Part shown: one piece after another, positions 1 to 9,032 of the stretch | Numbering within the stretch: position 1 is the stretch's first letter | Layout: every line of letters starts with the position of its first letter | Assembly: GCF_016811915.1 (NCBI RefSeq) | Contig: NZ_CP069127.1 | Span: 6,098,501-6,162,500 of the forward strand | Direction: 5' to 3' | Length of the DNA: 64,000 nt | Source: Brevibacillus choshinensis | GTDB taxonomy: Bacteria > Bacillota > Bacilli > Brevibacillales > Brevibacillaceae | Notes under the pieces: generated by a model | What the model saw: the letters and a program-made list of their open reading frames with translations, nothing else | The model's database searches: none | Told to the model about the DNA's origin: nothing | Made by a program: the position numbers and the translations under genes

Positions 1-828
1 AAAACGGAGCTGGGCAAACGTAAAAGCATTCAATTTCTGGTCATTCAGTCTTTGATTCTTTTTCAATAGCTGCATGAACAAAGGCAGCAGCGAGATGAAA
101 ATCAGGTACGTCCCGATCGTCGTCGCTACAGCTCCAATGATAAACCCAAAGGCGACCAGCTCTCTCAGATGATAGAGGCAAACATATCCTACCGTTACCA
201 GGACAATCCCCAGTAAGGCAACCAACACAGTTCCGACCCCTGCCGCTTTTACCCGGTCATGCTGCTCTTCCGCACGGATGAGATCCAGTTCGGTAGCGCG
301 TGCCAAACGAATGGCATTGATCGTCGATGTCAGAATGAAAAGCACGAGAAAGAATCCGCTCGTCATGAGCAGGGCTGGCACATAGACGGGCTGGTATCCC
401 TCTGCCGCAATGTCCAACTGATTCATCAGCATCTTGCCGATTCCACTGGCCAGTCCGATCCCTACGATATTTCCAACAAGGATGGACAGGATGCCCATTG
501 TCAATGTTTCCAAGAACAGAATCTGGCTGATCTTACCCTTCTTCGCTCCCAATACCCTGTACATCCCCAGCTCTTTGCGCCGAAGGGAAAGCAGGAATGA
601 GTTGGCGTAAAATATATAGAAGATCGTAATGAACGCTAGAAGAAATGCGCCCACATTAAACACCAGCTGAATGGAACTGATCAAGGAATTTTCTCGGGTA
701 TACTCGCTGTTCAGTGCGAGCGTCTGAAACATGTAGAAAATGGAGATGGAGATGACCAGACCCACGAGCAGGATCAGGTAGTCCTTCATCATTTTCCGCA
801 TGCTGGATAACGATAGCTTCAGCAACAT
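1..828 (-). CDS. BceB-type ABC transporter permease, FtsX-like, C-terminus beyond the left edge
   Basis: The reading frame is open from ATG at 828 to base 1, giving 276 codons with no stop, so the C-terminal part lies outside the window. The N-terminus has a first membrane helix (about residues 15-35). Three closely spaced helices follow at about residues 50-150, with the RRKELGMYRVLGAKK segment typical of FtsX-domain permeases, and further helices lie near residues 180-260. The gene starts 12 bases after the stop of the ATPase gene, and its ribosome site (ctaggaggg) overlaps that stop codon, so the two are co-translated. This is the usual arrangement of BceAB-type transporters, which detoxify peptide antibiotics acting on lipid II cycle intermediates. 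Substrate is unknown. Confidence 0.88.
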   Translation of the reverse strand, partial: MLLKLSLSSMRKMMKDYLILLVGLVISISIFYMFQTLALNSEYTRENSLISSIQLVFNVGAFLLAFITIFYIFYANSFLLSLRRKELGMYRVLGAKKGKISQILFLETLTMGILSILVGNIVGIGLASGIGKMLMNQLDIAAEGYQPVYVPALLMTSGFFLVLFILTSTINAIRLARATELDLIRAEEQHDRVKAAGVGTVLVALLGIVLVTVGYVCLYHLRELVAFGFIIGAVATTIGTYLIFISLLPLFMQLLKKNQRLNDQKLNAFTFAQLRF

Positions 829-840
829 CCTATTGCCCTC

Positions 841-1605
841 CTAGTCTAGGTCATGTGACGCACCAAGCTCGGCGAGCACGTCCAGAATTTGTTTGAAAAA
901 GGTTTGGCGATCTTCGGTGCGATGGATTTCTTTGTACAGTCTGCCGTCCTGAATAAACAAAATGCGCTTGCAGTAGCTCGCACTGAACGCATCGTGCGTG
1001 ACCATCAAAATCGAGACGTTCTGGTTTTGATTCAAATCGCTCATCGTCTCCAAGAGGCTCTTTGCATTTTTAGAATCCAGTGCGCCGGTCGGCTCATCTG
1101 CCAGCAAAATAGCCGGCTCATGGACCAATGCCCGTGCTGCGGCCGCTCTTTGCTTCTGTCCGCCGGATACTTGGACCGGGTATTTTTGCAGAAGATCAGC
1201 GATTCCTACCGTCTCGGCCACTTTTTTCACCTTTTGCCCGATCACTTGGGATGACACCCCTTGCAGCGACAATGGCAATGCGATGTTTTCGTACAAGGAC
1301 AAGTTCTCCAGCAAATTGAAGTCCTGAAAAATGAACCCGAGCCGCTGCGAACGGAAATCGGCGAGCTGGTTCTGTTTCATCTTGGTGATGTTGGTCCCGG
1401 CGATGTGAATCAAACCGCCACTTGGACGATCGAGCGTAGAAATGACGTTCAAAAGCGTCGTTTTGCCCGATCCGGAAGGGCCCATAATGCCGACGAACTC
1501 CCCCTCCTCGATGTTCAACGAAACTCCCTTTAATGCATGGGATTGGCTCTCGCCCTTTGTCCCGTATATTTTTTGTACGTCCTTGACTTCAAGTACAGTT
1601 TGCAT
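841..1605 (-). CDS. BceA-type ABC transporter ATP-binding protein
   Basis: This 254-residue ATPase would energise the downstream FtsX-like permease at the membrane. Visible motifs are Walker A GPSGSGKT (about residues 42-49), a Q-loop in FIFQDFNLL, the signature VSGGQKQR (about 147-154), and Walker B AILLADEPTGALD (about 165-177), followed by a switch histidine in VTHD. The length and sequence match the MacB/BceA/YxdL branch (3.A.1.134 in transporter terms). A cluster of A/G bases (aaggaggaac) precedes the ATG. A BceR-like inverted repeat lies about 110 bases upstream, suggesting control by a BceRS-like two-component system that is not in this window and may lie to the left. Confidence 0.92.
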   Translation of the reverse strand: MQTVLEVKDVQKIYGTKGESQSHALKGVSLNIEEGEFVGIMGPSGSGKTTLLNVISTLDRPSGGLIHIAGTNITKMKQNQLADFRSQRLGFIFQDFNLLENLSLYENIALPLSLQGVSSQVIGQKVKKVAETVGIADLLQKYPVQVSGGQKQRAAAARALVHEPAILLADEPTGALDSKNAKSLLETMSDLNQNQNVSILMVTHDAFSASYCKRILFIQDGRLYKEIHRTEDRQTFFKQILDVLAELGASHDLD

Positions 1606-1717
1606 ATGGTGTTCCTCCTTCTCCCTATTCCATAAGCTCCGCTCTTCTTTTTTCTTTCAACGCCTCTTACTGTACTCATTTTCCAGTGAGGGAGCCATTG
1701 ATCTACCTAACAGTTTG

Positions 1718-1733
1718 CTTACGTTTTTGTAAG
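1718..1733 (-). promoter_or_regulatory. BceR-like operator upstream of the bceAB-type operon
   Basis: The 16-mer CTTACAAAAACGTAAG (minus strand) is a perfect inverted repeat with 5-base arms, CTTAC and GTAAG, around a 6-base centre. Read as TTACA-AAAA-CGTAA it differs by one base from the published BceR-type consensus TNACA-N4-TGTAA. It sits upstream of a BceAB-type transporter, where such a site is expected. No strong -35 box was seen downstream, as is common for activator-dependent promoters. Regulation itself is inferred. Confidence 0.6.
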
Positions 1734-1759
1734 AAAGCTTTTACCGAACACATCGTGAA

Positions 1760-1790
1760 AGAAAAAAAGACATGGAGATAGCTCCATGTC
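1760..1790 (-). terminator. Intrinsic terminator after the secreted helical protein gene
   Basis: A 9-bp perfect stem (gacatggag / ctccatgtc, loop atag) is followed on the minus strand by a run of seven T. It lies 16 bases past the stop of the gene at 1806-2462. Confidence 0.85.
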
Positions 1791-1805
1791 CCATGCCACA
1801 TCGCA

Positions 1806-2462
1806 TTATGAAAATTGATCAGGAAATTGCTTCATAATCCCTTCTGATAGCGTGTCCGCTATGATCAATCCGTTATCTTCGCCCTGATCAAAAGCCACGA
1901 TATCCGCATTCCCATTCTTGTTCAGCCTTGCTTCCACCACATCTGTCATCTGTTTAAGCTGGGTATGGAGCAAATCTCTCAATTCATTCAGGGTCCAGTT
2001 CATATTGATACTGCTGAGTAGATTGGCAATGTCATCCGCGTTTTGATACCAGTCTGTGTACAGACTTTTCAATTCTACCTGCTGCTGGTTTTTGGCTGCT
2101 GCCACGATTTTTTCTGCGATGAAAATATGCTGCCTTAACATCTCTGTCAGCTGATTGCCCACTGTATCTCCGTAATATGGCTTAAAGACGTTTCCGATGT
2201 CCTCCTGATTTTTCAACAGCTTTGCCATCACCTGAGCCTGATCCTCCAGCCCAGCCGTGGCACTGACGACGTAGCTGCGGGTCCATAGGATTTGATCCGT
2301 CCAGAGCTTTCTCATCTCTTCCCTCAGCTTTACGGCAGCCGTGCTGATTCCTTCTACCCGCTCGGCACTCTCCACTGTCTCTTGTCCTTTCGTAACAGTT
2401 GCAGGATGGAACAGCGCCATGCCTAGCAGGAACGCAATAGTCCCGAACAGCGGTTTCCTCAA
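1806..2462 (-). CDS. Predicted secreted or membrane-anchored helical protein, function unknown
   Basis: The 218-residue product starts with TTG, preceded by a good ribosome site (ggaggag, about 9 bases upstream). Residues 1-27 look like a signal peptide: a short basic start, then a hydrophobic stretch (FGTIAFLLGMALF). The rest is predicted helical and polar, with repeated Leu/Met/Gln patterns and a LREEMRKLW segment. No catalytic motif is visible. Similar uncharacterised exported proteins are recalled from Brevibacillus and Paenibacillus, but I cannot name a function. The gene is monocistronic, with its own terminator, and has an unexplained minus-strand terminator-like hairpin about 90 bases upstream. 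Confidence 0.75.
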   Translation of the reverse strand: MRKPLFGTIAFLLGMALFHPATVTKGQETVESAERVEGISTAAVKLREEMRKLWTDQILWTRSYVVSATAGLEDQAQVMAKLLKNQEDIGNVFKPYYGDTVGNQLTEMLRQHIFIAEKIVAAAKNQQQVELKSLYTDWYQNADDIANLLSSINMNWTLNELRDLLHTQLKQMTDVVEARLNKNGNADIVAFDQGEDNGLIIADTLSEGIMKQFPDQFS

Positions 2463-2549
2463 AAGACTTCTCCTCCGTCACGCAAATTTCTGGAAAGGCA
2501 CCACTTTATTGTCGGCAAACTCCGCTATTTCATTCCTCTCTTTTCCTGC

Positions 2550-2578
2550 AAAAAAAAGACACCTAACAGAAGGGTGCC
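2550..2578 (-). terminator. Terminator-like hairpin in the leader of the 1806-2462 gene
   Basis: On the minus strand GGCACC pairs with GGTGTC (one G-U) and is followed directly by eight T. No minus-strand gene ends here: the next upstream genes are gdhA on the other strand and, beyond it, the YhgE gene. The hairpin therefore either ends a short untranslated RNA or attenuates the leader of the secreted-protein gene. Which is unknown. Confidence 0.6.
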
Positions 2579-2641
2579 CTGCCGATCGAGCCCTCAACTT
2601 GATTGATCTCATTTCGGCATCAATTTTATCCAATATTCATA

Positions 2642-2670
2642 TTGTTTCGATTGATTTTCAATTATACAAT
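2642..2670 (+). promoter_or_regulatory. Sigma-A-type promoter of gdhA
   Basis: TTGTTT, a 17-base spacer and TACAAT give a good housekeeping promoter. It lies 78 bases before the gdhA start, leaving a leader of about 70 nt. Confidence 0.65.
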
Positions 2671-2747
2671 ACACCAAAGCAAACCAAACGACGTGAAGCA
2701 CCCAAGAAAAATAGAGAGAGCAAAAGAAAAAATCAAGTGGGAAGAAG

Positions 2748-4139
2748 ATGAGAGAGATGGCTGCTTTACAAGAAGTGCAGCAAAATGACTTGCAGATTGC
2801 ACAAGCTTACGTTCATGAAGTGTACGAGACGATTCAAGCGCGCAACCCTGGGGAGCATGAGTTTCATCAAGCTGTCAAAGAAATTTTCGAGTCTCTGGTA
2901 CCCGTATTTGCAAAGCATCCGAAATACATGACCAACGGCATTCTGGAGCGCATCAGTGAACCGGAGAGAATCATTACGTTCCGCGTACCTTGGGTCGATG
3001 ATCACGGAAAAGTACGAGTAAATCGCGGGTTTCGCGTACAGTTCAGCAGCGCCATCGGTCCATACAAAGGTGGCATCCGCTTCCACCCTTCCGTCAATGC
3101 CAGCATCATCAAGTTTCTCGGCTTTGAACAAATCTTCAAGAATGCCCTGACCGGTCAACCCATCGGTGGTGGAAAAGGCGGATCGGACTTCGATCCAAAA
3201 GGGAAATCGGACGGAGAAATCATGCGGTTCACTCAGAGCTTCATGACAGAGCTGTGCAAATACATCGGACCGGACACGGATGTCCCCGCTGGCGATATCG
3301 GAGTCGGTGCACGAGAAATCGGATACATGTTCGGTCAGTACAAGCGCATTCGCGGTGGCTACGAAGCTGGTGTCCTCACCGGAAAAGGCGTCGGCTACGG
3401 CGGGAGCTTGGCACGTACGGAAGCGACTGGATACGGAGTCGTCTATTTTGTTGAGGAAATGCTGAAAGGCACGGGAGAAAGCCTAAAGGGCCGCACTGTC
3501 GTTGTATCGGGTTCTGGCAACGTCTCCATCTACGCCATGGAAAAAGCTCTCCACATGGGGGCGAGCGTGGTCGCCTGCAGCGATTCCAACGGCTACATTT
3601 ACGACAAGAACGGCATTCATTTGGAAACCGTGAAGCGACTGAAAGAAGTAGAACGGGCCAGAATCAGTGATTATGTAAAGCTGCATCCACATGCGGAATA
3701 CAGGGAAGGCTGCCGCGGCATCTGGACGATTCCCTGTGATATTGCGCTGCCGTGCGCTACCCAGAATGAGATCGACGCAGCGTCTGCGAGCATCCTCGTG
3801 GAGAATGGCGTCAAAGCAATCGGAGAAGGCGCAAACATGCCATCCACTTTGGAAGCCATCGAAGCATTCCAGAAAAATGGCGTCCTGTTTGGTCCTGCAA
3901 AAGCAGCAAATGCTGGCGGGGTCTCTGTCTCCGCTCTGGAAATGGCCCAAAACAGCATGCGGCTTGCTTGGTCCTTTGAAGAAGTCGATGCCAAGCTGCA
4001 GGAAATCATGGCGAGGATCTACCAAAACAGCATGAAAGCTGCCGAGGAATATGGTCACCCAGGCAATCTCGTCGTCGGTGCCAACATCGCCGGATTCATC
4101 AAAGTGGCAGATGCAATGCTTGTGCAAGGTGTGGTCTAA
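2748..4139 (+). CDS. gdhA: NADP-specific glutamate dehydrogenase
   Basis: Catalyses reductive amination of 2-oxoglutarate to glutamate (EC 1.4.1.4), a cytosolic ammonia-assimilation step. At 463 residues it matches the hexameric family I enzymes. The substrate-binding core shows PYKGGIRFHPSVN and the catalytic-lysine region PIGGGKGGSDFDPKGKS, then DTDVPAGDIGVGAREIGYM. The nucleotide-binding fold carries VVVSGSGNVSIYAMEKA. The NADP subtype is suggested by overall similarity to GdhA rather than to the 420-residue catabolic RocG type. ATG at 2748 sits close behind ggaagaag; ATG at 2757 is a possible alternative start. A hairpin terminator follows, so the gene is monocistronic. Confidence 0.95.
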   Translation: MREMAALQEVQQNDLQIAQAYVHEVYETIQARNPGEHEFHQAVKEIFESLVPVFAKHPKYMTNGILERISEPERIITFRVPWVDDHGKVRVNRGFRVQFSSAIGPYKGGIRFHPSVNASIIKFLGFEQIFKNALTGQPIGGGKGGSDFDPKGKSDGEIMRFTQSFMTELCKYIGPDTDVPAGDIGVGAREIGYMFGQYKRIRGGYEAGVLTGKGVGYGGSLARTEATGYGVVYFVEEMLKGTGESLKGRTVVVSGSGNVSIYAMEKALHMGASVVACSDSNGYIYDKNGIHLETVKRLKEVERARISDYVKLHPHAEYREGCRGIWTIPCDIALPCATQNEIDAASASILVENGVKAIGEGANMPSTLEAIEAFQKNGVLFGPAKAANAGGVSVSALEMAQNSMRLAWSFEEVDAKLQEIMARIYQNSMKAAEEYGHPGNLVVGANIAGFIKVADAMLVQGVV

Positions 4140-4159
4140 CCCTTTCTCTGGCAATAAGA

Positions 4160-4189
4160 CAAGGACAGCTCATGATTGGGCTGTCCTTG
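4160..4189 (+). terminator. gdhA terminator
   Basis: A 9-bp stem (caaggacag / ctgtccttg) lies 20 bases after the gdhA stop. The T-rich stretch (cctttttcccc) begins about 12 bases downstream, so termination may be imperfect. Confidence 0.6.
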
Positions 4190-4217
4190 CTTGATTACGT
4201 TCCTTTTTCCCCTTGTC

Positions 4218-6893
4218 TTACGCGATAATTTTCGTCTTCTTCGCATTCTCCGTGGATTTCTTGATGAGACCGCTGAGCGGACGCTTCAGGACGAGGGCTA
4301 TGAATAGACTGAGCCCGATAAATCCGAGCAAGCAGAGAACATCGCGAATCACTGTCGTCCAGAGAATTCCGCCCACGCCTTCGCGCAGCAGGCTAATCGC
4401 ATAGGTAAACGGCATGAATGGATTCAACGCCTGGAAGAAAGCCGGCGTCATGCTGATTGGGAATGTGCCTCCCGAGCTGGAAAACTGAAATACCATGAAG
4501 ATGATTGCGAGTCCCTTGCCCACGTTGCCGAAAACTGACAGCAGCGTGTACGTGATGGTGACAAATACGGCACTGACCAGCATCGCGAAAAGGACAAACG
4601 GCAATTTGTCGGCCACGTAGGCACCGAGGAGGTAGATGTCACCAAGCGTGATGAACAGTGCCTGGAACATCCCGATAGTCAAGAATGTAGCCAGTCTCCC
4701 CAGGTACAGCTGATACGGCTTGAATCTCCCCTCCGGATTTTCCGCTTCTGCCTTCAGCAAGGAAATCAGCAGCGTCGCCCCCACCCATAGCGACAGCACC
4801 CCGTAAAACGGGGACATAGCCGAGCCGTAATTGGGAATCGGATACTTGCGGTTCTCCTCGATCTGGACAGGGCTTGCCAAAAACTCGCTCTCTTTTTGAA
4901 TATCTCCCCGCAGCAGCTTGGCGAGGGCCGCAAATTGATTGTTCGATTCAAATTCCCTCAGTTTGTCTGCCGCCTCACGAACGGCGTGCTCCAATTGCGG
5001 CAGGTCGTTTCGTACCAAGCCAGCTACTTTATGTACACCTGACTCGAGCTGCGGAAGCTGATGCTGGACGAAATCAGACAGCCTGACGAGCTCTTTTTCT
5101 GCCGCAGGCAAGTCGTTGGTTATGAACGCTGCCGCCGCATCGAGCTTCTTCCCGATCTCCGGGAGGCTGCTTTTCAGGAGCGGAGCTGTGGCAGTGATCG
5201 CTTTGTCAAACGCGTCTACCTTGGCCCCGAGACCTTGCGCAAGCTCATGCAGCTTGGCTCGAATCTGCGGCAATTGCTCCTGGATGCGGATCAGCTCGGC
5301 TTGACCAAATTCCAGACCGGCCTTGGCATCCTCCAATATGGCTGCGATATCCGGCAGCTTGCCTTTGGCCGCCTGCAAGCGGTCTGCTGCCGAGCCAGAC
5401 AGCGATGTCAGTGCATCGATGCCAGCCGCAATACGCGGAACGATTTCCGTGTCGTACCGATCCAAGAGTGAGCCCAGTGCGGTGCTGGTCTCTACCGCGT
5501 GCTGACGCAAGCCCTCGATCGTTTCTTTCAGCGGAGCTTTTCCTTCCTCCAGTGCCCTTGCCACTATTCCCAGCAGCTCGATTTGCCGGTTCATCCTGTC
5601 TTCGAGTGCGTGCAGTCTGTCTACCTGGCCTTGCAGCGGTTTTCCCGGGATGTACTCGTTGATCCGGTCGAGCAACGAAGCGGTATGCTCCAGCACACGG
5701 ACCACAGTGGCCAGTCTCCCTTGCACCGCCTTGACCTCATCCGCAGTCGGCCAGCGATCCGGATTGGTTTCCAGCAGCCGGTCTGCCAGCAGAGCAACTG
5801 TGTCAGCGGCTTGCTGTGCCAGCGCCAGGTTTTGCTTCACCAACGGTGCGATCGTATCCAGCGCACCGTTACTTTCGGTCAAAAATTCGTTCAGCCGATC
5901 GGCTAGAGCAGCTCCTTTGTCTGCTATCTCTGCCACTCGCGGCAGAGCTTCCTGCGCTGCCGTCACGACCTCGATCGCCTTGTTGGTCTTGTCCAGCGCC
6001 AGATTGATGGTATCCTCTACCTGGTTGAAGTGTTGATCCAGCTCCTGAACACGGTCTGCTGCCTGGCGAATTTGCGGGAGCTTATCCTGGATGGCCAGGA
6101 TCCGATTGATCGCATCGCTGATTGCCGGCCAATTTTGCTGGACCTTGAGCAGATACTGCGCTGCCTGATTGATTTCCGGTATCTTTTGTTCCAGCGCAGG
6201 GATAATCTGCGCCTTTTCATGAATCTCCGGCAGCTTCTTTTCCAGCTCCAAAACTTTTTGCCCCGCCGCCTGGATCTGGGGAAGGTTTCGCTCGAGCTCA
6301 AAAATGCCGTTTTCGATCTTGCGGATCGTCGGCAGCTGAGCTTCGATCTCGATGCCGATTTCCTTCAGCTTTTTGAGCAAGGCTTCACTCACGGCTCCCG
6401 TGAAATTTTCGTTGATTTCCTTGGCGATCGCAGACACTCCTGAGGAAGTGATCTTAGGCGCCACCGCATTTACCTTTTCATTCACGGTATAGATGACGGT
6501 GGGACGATCCAGCCTCCCCTCGACAATCCCCGTGATTTTCGAGGAAAAGTCGGGCGGGATGAGAATACTGGCATAGTATGCTCCCTCGTCCACGCCTCTT
6601 CGGGCCTCATCCTCATCGACAAAGGTCCACCCCAGCTTTTGGTTATGGTGCAGGTTGTTCAACAGCTCCTCCCCAATATTGATGTGCTGCCCCGCCACTG
6701 TCGCTCCGGTATCCTGACTGGTGACGGCCACTTTGACACCTTGTGTATTTGCATACGGGTCCCATACCGATTTGATATTGACCCAATCGTACAGGCAGGG
6801 GAGCAAGGCAATCGCCACAATGAGAAAAACGCCCGTCGGCACTTTAAAAAGGTTGAGCCAATCCGTTTTATAAATCTGCCAAATTGCACGCAT
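4218..6893 (-). CDS. YhgE/Pip-family membrane protein with a long helical ectodomain
   Basis: I place the start at ATG 6893 (MRAIWQIYKTDW), which has aggtgg 6 bases upstream, rather than at the far end of the open frame; the product is then 891 residues. The layout is classic YhgE/Pip: an N-terminal membrane helix (about residues 17-36), a conserved soluble domain ending near residue 170, and a very long helical region (about 180-670). That region is rich in repeated LPQI/LPEI-type segments about 20-25 residues apart. ABC-2-like membrane helices follow (about 680-885). Family members include the phage-infection protein Pip and EsaA-like secretion components. The partner and function here are unknown. 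It faces gdhA convergently. Confidence 0.85.
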   Translation of the reverse strand: MRAIWQIYKTDWLNLFKVPTGVFLIVAIALLPCLYDWVNIKSVWDPYANTQGVKVAVTSQDTGATVAGQHINIGEELLNNLHHNQKLGWTFVDEDEARRGVDEGAYYASILIPPDFSSKITGIVEGRLDRPTVIYTVNEKVNAVAPKITSSGVSAIAKEINENFTGAVSEALLKKLKEIGIEIEAQLPTIRKIENGIFELERNLPQIQAAGQKVLELEKKLPEIHEKAQIIPALEQKIPEINQAAQYLLKVQQNWPAISDAINRILAIQDKLPQIRQAADRVQELDQHFNQVEDTINLALDKTNKAIEVVTAAQEALPRVAEIADKGAALADRLNEFLTESNGALDTIAPLVKQNLALAQQAADTVALLADRLLETNPDRWPTADEVKAVQGRLATVVRVLEHTASLLDRINEYIPGKPLQGQVDRLHALEDRMNRQIELLGIVARALEEGKAPLKETIEGLRQHAVETSTALGSLLDRYDTEIVPRIAAGIDALTSLSGSAADRLQAAKGKLPDIAAILEDAKAGLEFGQAELIRIQEQLPQIRAKLHELAQGLGAKVDAFDKAITATAPLLKSSLPEIGKKLDAAAAFITNDLPAAEKELVRLSDFVQHQLPQLESGVHKVAGLVRNDLPQLEHAVREAADKLREFESNNQFAALAKLLRGDIQKESEFLASPVQIEENRKYPIPNYGSAMSPFYGVLSLWVGATLLISLLKAEAENPEGRFKPYQLYLGRLATFLTIGMFQALFITLGDIYLLGAYVADKLPFVLFAMLVSAVFVTITYTLLSVFGNVGKGLAIIFMVFQFSSSGGTFPISMTPAFFQALNPFMPFTYAISLLREGVGGILWTTVIRDVLCLLGFIGLSLFIALVLKRPLSGLIKKSTENAKKTKIIA

Positions 6894-7025
6894 AGAGGTA
6901 CCACCTAGTAGTAGATTGAGTAATCCTGATTCTTCCAAAAAGATTACCATACTTGCATGAGGACGAGAACCTTGTAGTAGTATGCGTTAGAAAAACTTGG
7001 TTTATCGCCGCTTCATGAGCAGCAC

Positions 7026-7057
7026 AAAAAAAGCGGCCTGCTTGGATAGCGGCCACT
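7026..7057 (-). terminator. Terminator after the SgrR-like gene
   Basis: On the minus strand AGTGGCC pairs with GGCCGCT (one G-U) across a 12-base loop and is followed by seven T. It lies just past the stop at 7072. Confidence 0.8.
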
Positions 7058-7071
7058 TTGGCGTTGTCTTT

Positions 7072-8925
7072 TTACGAGCGGGCTGTCTGGGGGTGGAACC
7101 AGATTTTATCGAAATCGAGCCAACCTGAGGTGTTGATCGAGACCCCGCGCACCGACTGATGAAAGGACGTATTGCTTTTTTTATAGACGAGGTACAGGAT
7201 CGAATGGGTTTGCTTCATCAACTCTTCCAGTTCATCCAGCATCTCCTGGCGGCGCAGTCCCTCTTCTTCGCGGAAAATCTCTTCCGTCAGCTGGCGGACC
7301 TGCTGCGTCGTCTGAGGATCAAAGGCGGCGAGGAAGTAATTCTTTTGCAAATACATCTCCAGCTCGCAAATCTCGTCTCCGGTAAAAACATTTCCAAACA
7401 ACCGGCAATCGTAACGAGCCCAATCCTCGTAGTCCATCAGTTCTTCCACACATCTGACGTCCATCACGACCTCGATGCCGAATGACTCCAAACGGTCGCG
7501 AATCCAAAGGGCATCTTCTACGTGATACGGATTCGAGGCCACCCGGAACACTTCCCCGCGATAGCCGCTCTCCTCCAGCAATGCCAGAATCTGCGCACGA
7601 CTAAGCGCCTCTTCCTCTTTCTCGGCCCTGCCCGTATACGCATGATGCGGACGAAATCCGAGAGCGGGAACGACGAGATCTCCTCCCAAATCATCAATCA
7701 TTTGCTTCCGATCGATCATGTGGTGCAGCGCCCGTCTAAACGCAGGGTGATTCTGCGGCCCGACCTTCCACTGGTTAAAGACAAGCAGTGTGCAGCAGGC
7801 AAACAGCATTTCGGTGTCGATCCACTCACAGCTTTGGCTGAGACGCTCCCCCCATTCGCCATGGGATGGATCTCCATACGAAGTGAAAACAGATGTCCAG
7901 TCCGGTTCCTTCAATCGGCCTGGCTCCATATCAGGAAGGATGAGGATCTCTACGCGATCGAGCTGCGGCCGCCCGCGAAAGTGCCCTGGGAAAGCCTCCA
8001 GCACGCAAATCCCATCCTGCATCCGCGTCACTTGAAACGGACCCGTGCCGACGGGATTCCGGGAAAAATCGGCTTCCCCTTTTCGCAGCACGACATCCTC
8101 CGGAAGAATACTCGCAGGAACAGTCGATAGAAAACGCAAAAACAAGGAATTCGCCTGCTTCAGCTGAAAGTGCACGGTTTTATGATCGAGAGCCACGACC
8201 TGCTCGATGTCCCGAAACATCCAGCTGGATTCAAACCGCTCCGGACGCAAACGGACGCGGTCGATGGAAAAAACGACATCGTGGGCAGTAAGCTCCCTGC
8301 CGTGATGGAACAAGATGCTCTTTTTCAAATGAAACGTCCATGATCGGCCATCTTCACTGGTCTCCCAGAAATGCGCGATGCTTGGCTGAATCGTGCGCCG
8401 ATCGGGATCATACTCGACCAATGTATTGAACAGCTGTCCGCCGATATGGGCATCGAAGGTGTAATAAGATAGCGCTGGATCCAATGTCACGATGTTGCGG
8501 TAGACAGGAAAACGCAACGTGTCCTCCAGTCTGTCGGAAACCATCTGGGTCGAGAAGCCCATTCCATCGGAGAGCCAATCCATCAAGCGATTCTTGGCAG
8601 AGCTGCTGCCAAACCGGTTCATCAGCTCCATCGCTTCATTGACCTCTCCTCTCTCCATCTTGAGCTTTCCTTCCTGTACCAGAATTTCTTCCGCATCGGC
8701 TTGGATGGTCAGGAGAGAAGTATGTCCACGTCCGCGACCGGCTTGCCATTCAATCCAGCCCAGCTCGCTCAGCTTGCGAATGATCATCTTCGTGTATCGC
8801 GGCGTGCAATGCCAAATGCCTGTGAGCTTTTCCACTGTCACAGGAAATGCAACATGATCCTCCTGGTCACGAAAAAACGAACGGAGCTCCAAAAAATGAA
8901 GAACGGTCAGCATACAGTACCTCAT
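7072..8925 (-). CDS. SgrR-family transcriptional regulator with solute-binding domain
   Basis: 617 residues in two parts. An N-terminal winged-helix DNA-binding domain (about 1-115; WHCTPRYTKMIIRKLSELGWIEW resembles SgrR_N) is fused to a peptide-binding-protein-like domain of the SBP_bac_5 type (about 160-600). The second part includes ALSYYTFDAHIGGQLFNTL and the ELTAHDVVFSIDRV segment. No signal peptide is present, so it is a cytosolic sensor-regulator, not a transport protein. In SgrR of E. coli the second domain senses small molecules under sugar-phosphate stress. Here the gene is divergent from an MFS exporter with 107 bases between them, so it most likely controls that exporter. ATG 8913 (codon 5), with gaggt upstream, is an alternative start. 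Confidence 0.85.
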   Translation of the reverse strand: MRYCMLTVLHFLELRSFFRDQEDHVAFPVTVEKLTGIWHCTPRYTKMIIRKLSELGWIEWQAGRGRGHTSLLTIQADAEEILVQEGKLKMERGEVNEAMELMNRFGSSSAKNRLMDWLSDGMGFSTQMVSDRLEDTLRFPVYRNIVTLDPALSYYTFDAHIGGQLFNTLVEYDPDRRTIQPSIAHFWETSEDGRSWTFHLKKSILFHHGRELTAHDVVFSIDRVRLRPERFESSWMFRDIEQVVALDHKTVHFQLKQANSLFLRFLSTVPASILPEDVVLRKGEADFSRNPVGTGPFQVTRMQDGICVLEAFPGHFRGRPQLDRVEILILPDMEPGRLKEPDWTSVFTSYGDPSHGEWGERLSQSCEWIDTEMLFACCTLLVFNQWKVGPQNHPAFRRALHHMIDRKQMIDDLGGDLVVPALGFRPHHAYTGRAEKEEEALSRAQILALLEESGYRGEVFRVASNPYHVEDALWIRDRLESFGIEVVMDVRCVEELMDYEDWARYDCRLFGNVFTGDEICELEMYLQKNYFLAAFDPQTTQQVRQLTEEIFREEEGLRRQEMLDELEELMKQTHSILYLVYKKSNTSFHQSVRGVSINTSGWLDFDKIWFHPQTARS

Positions 8926-9032
8926 TTCCTCCTAGAAAAGGTGAACAGACTCAACCAAATCATACCCTTTTTCTCTGTTCCTAGATAGATATACTGGGGG
9001 TAAAGAGACGATTCCAGAAGGGGAGAACCAAA

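Noticed and set aside
2182..2481. 99-codon frame overlapping the secreted protein gene
   Set aside because: It overlaps in another frame and shows no family pattern.
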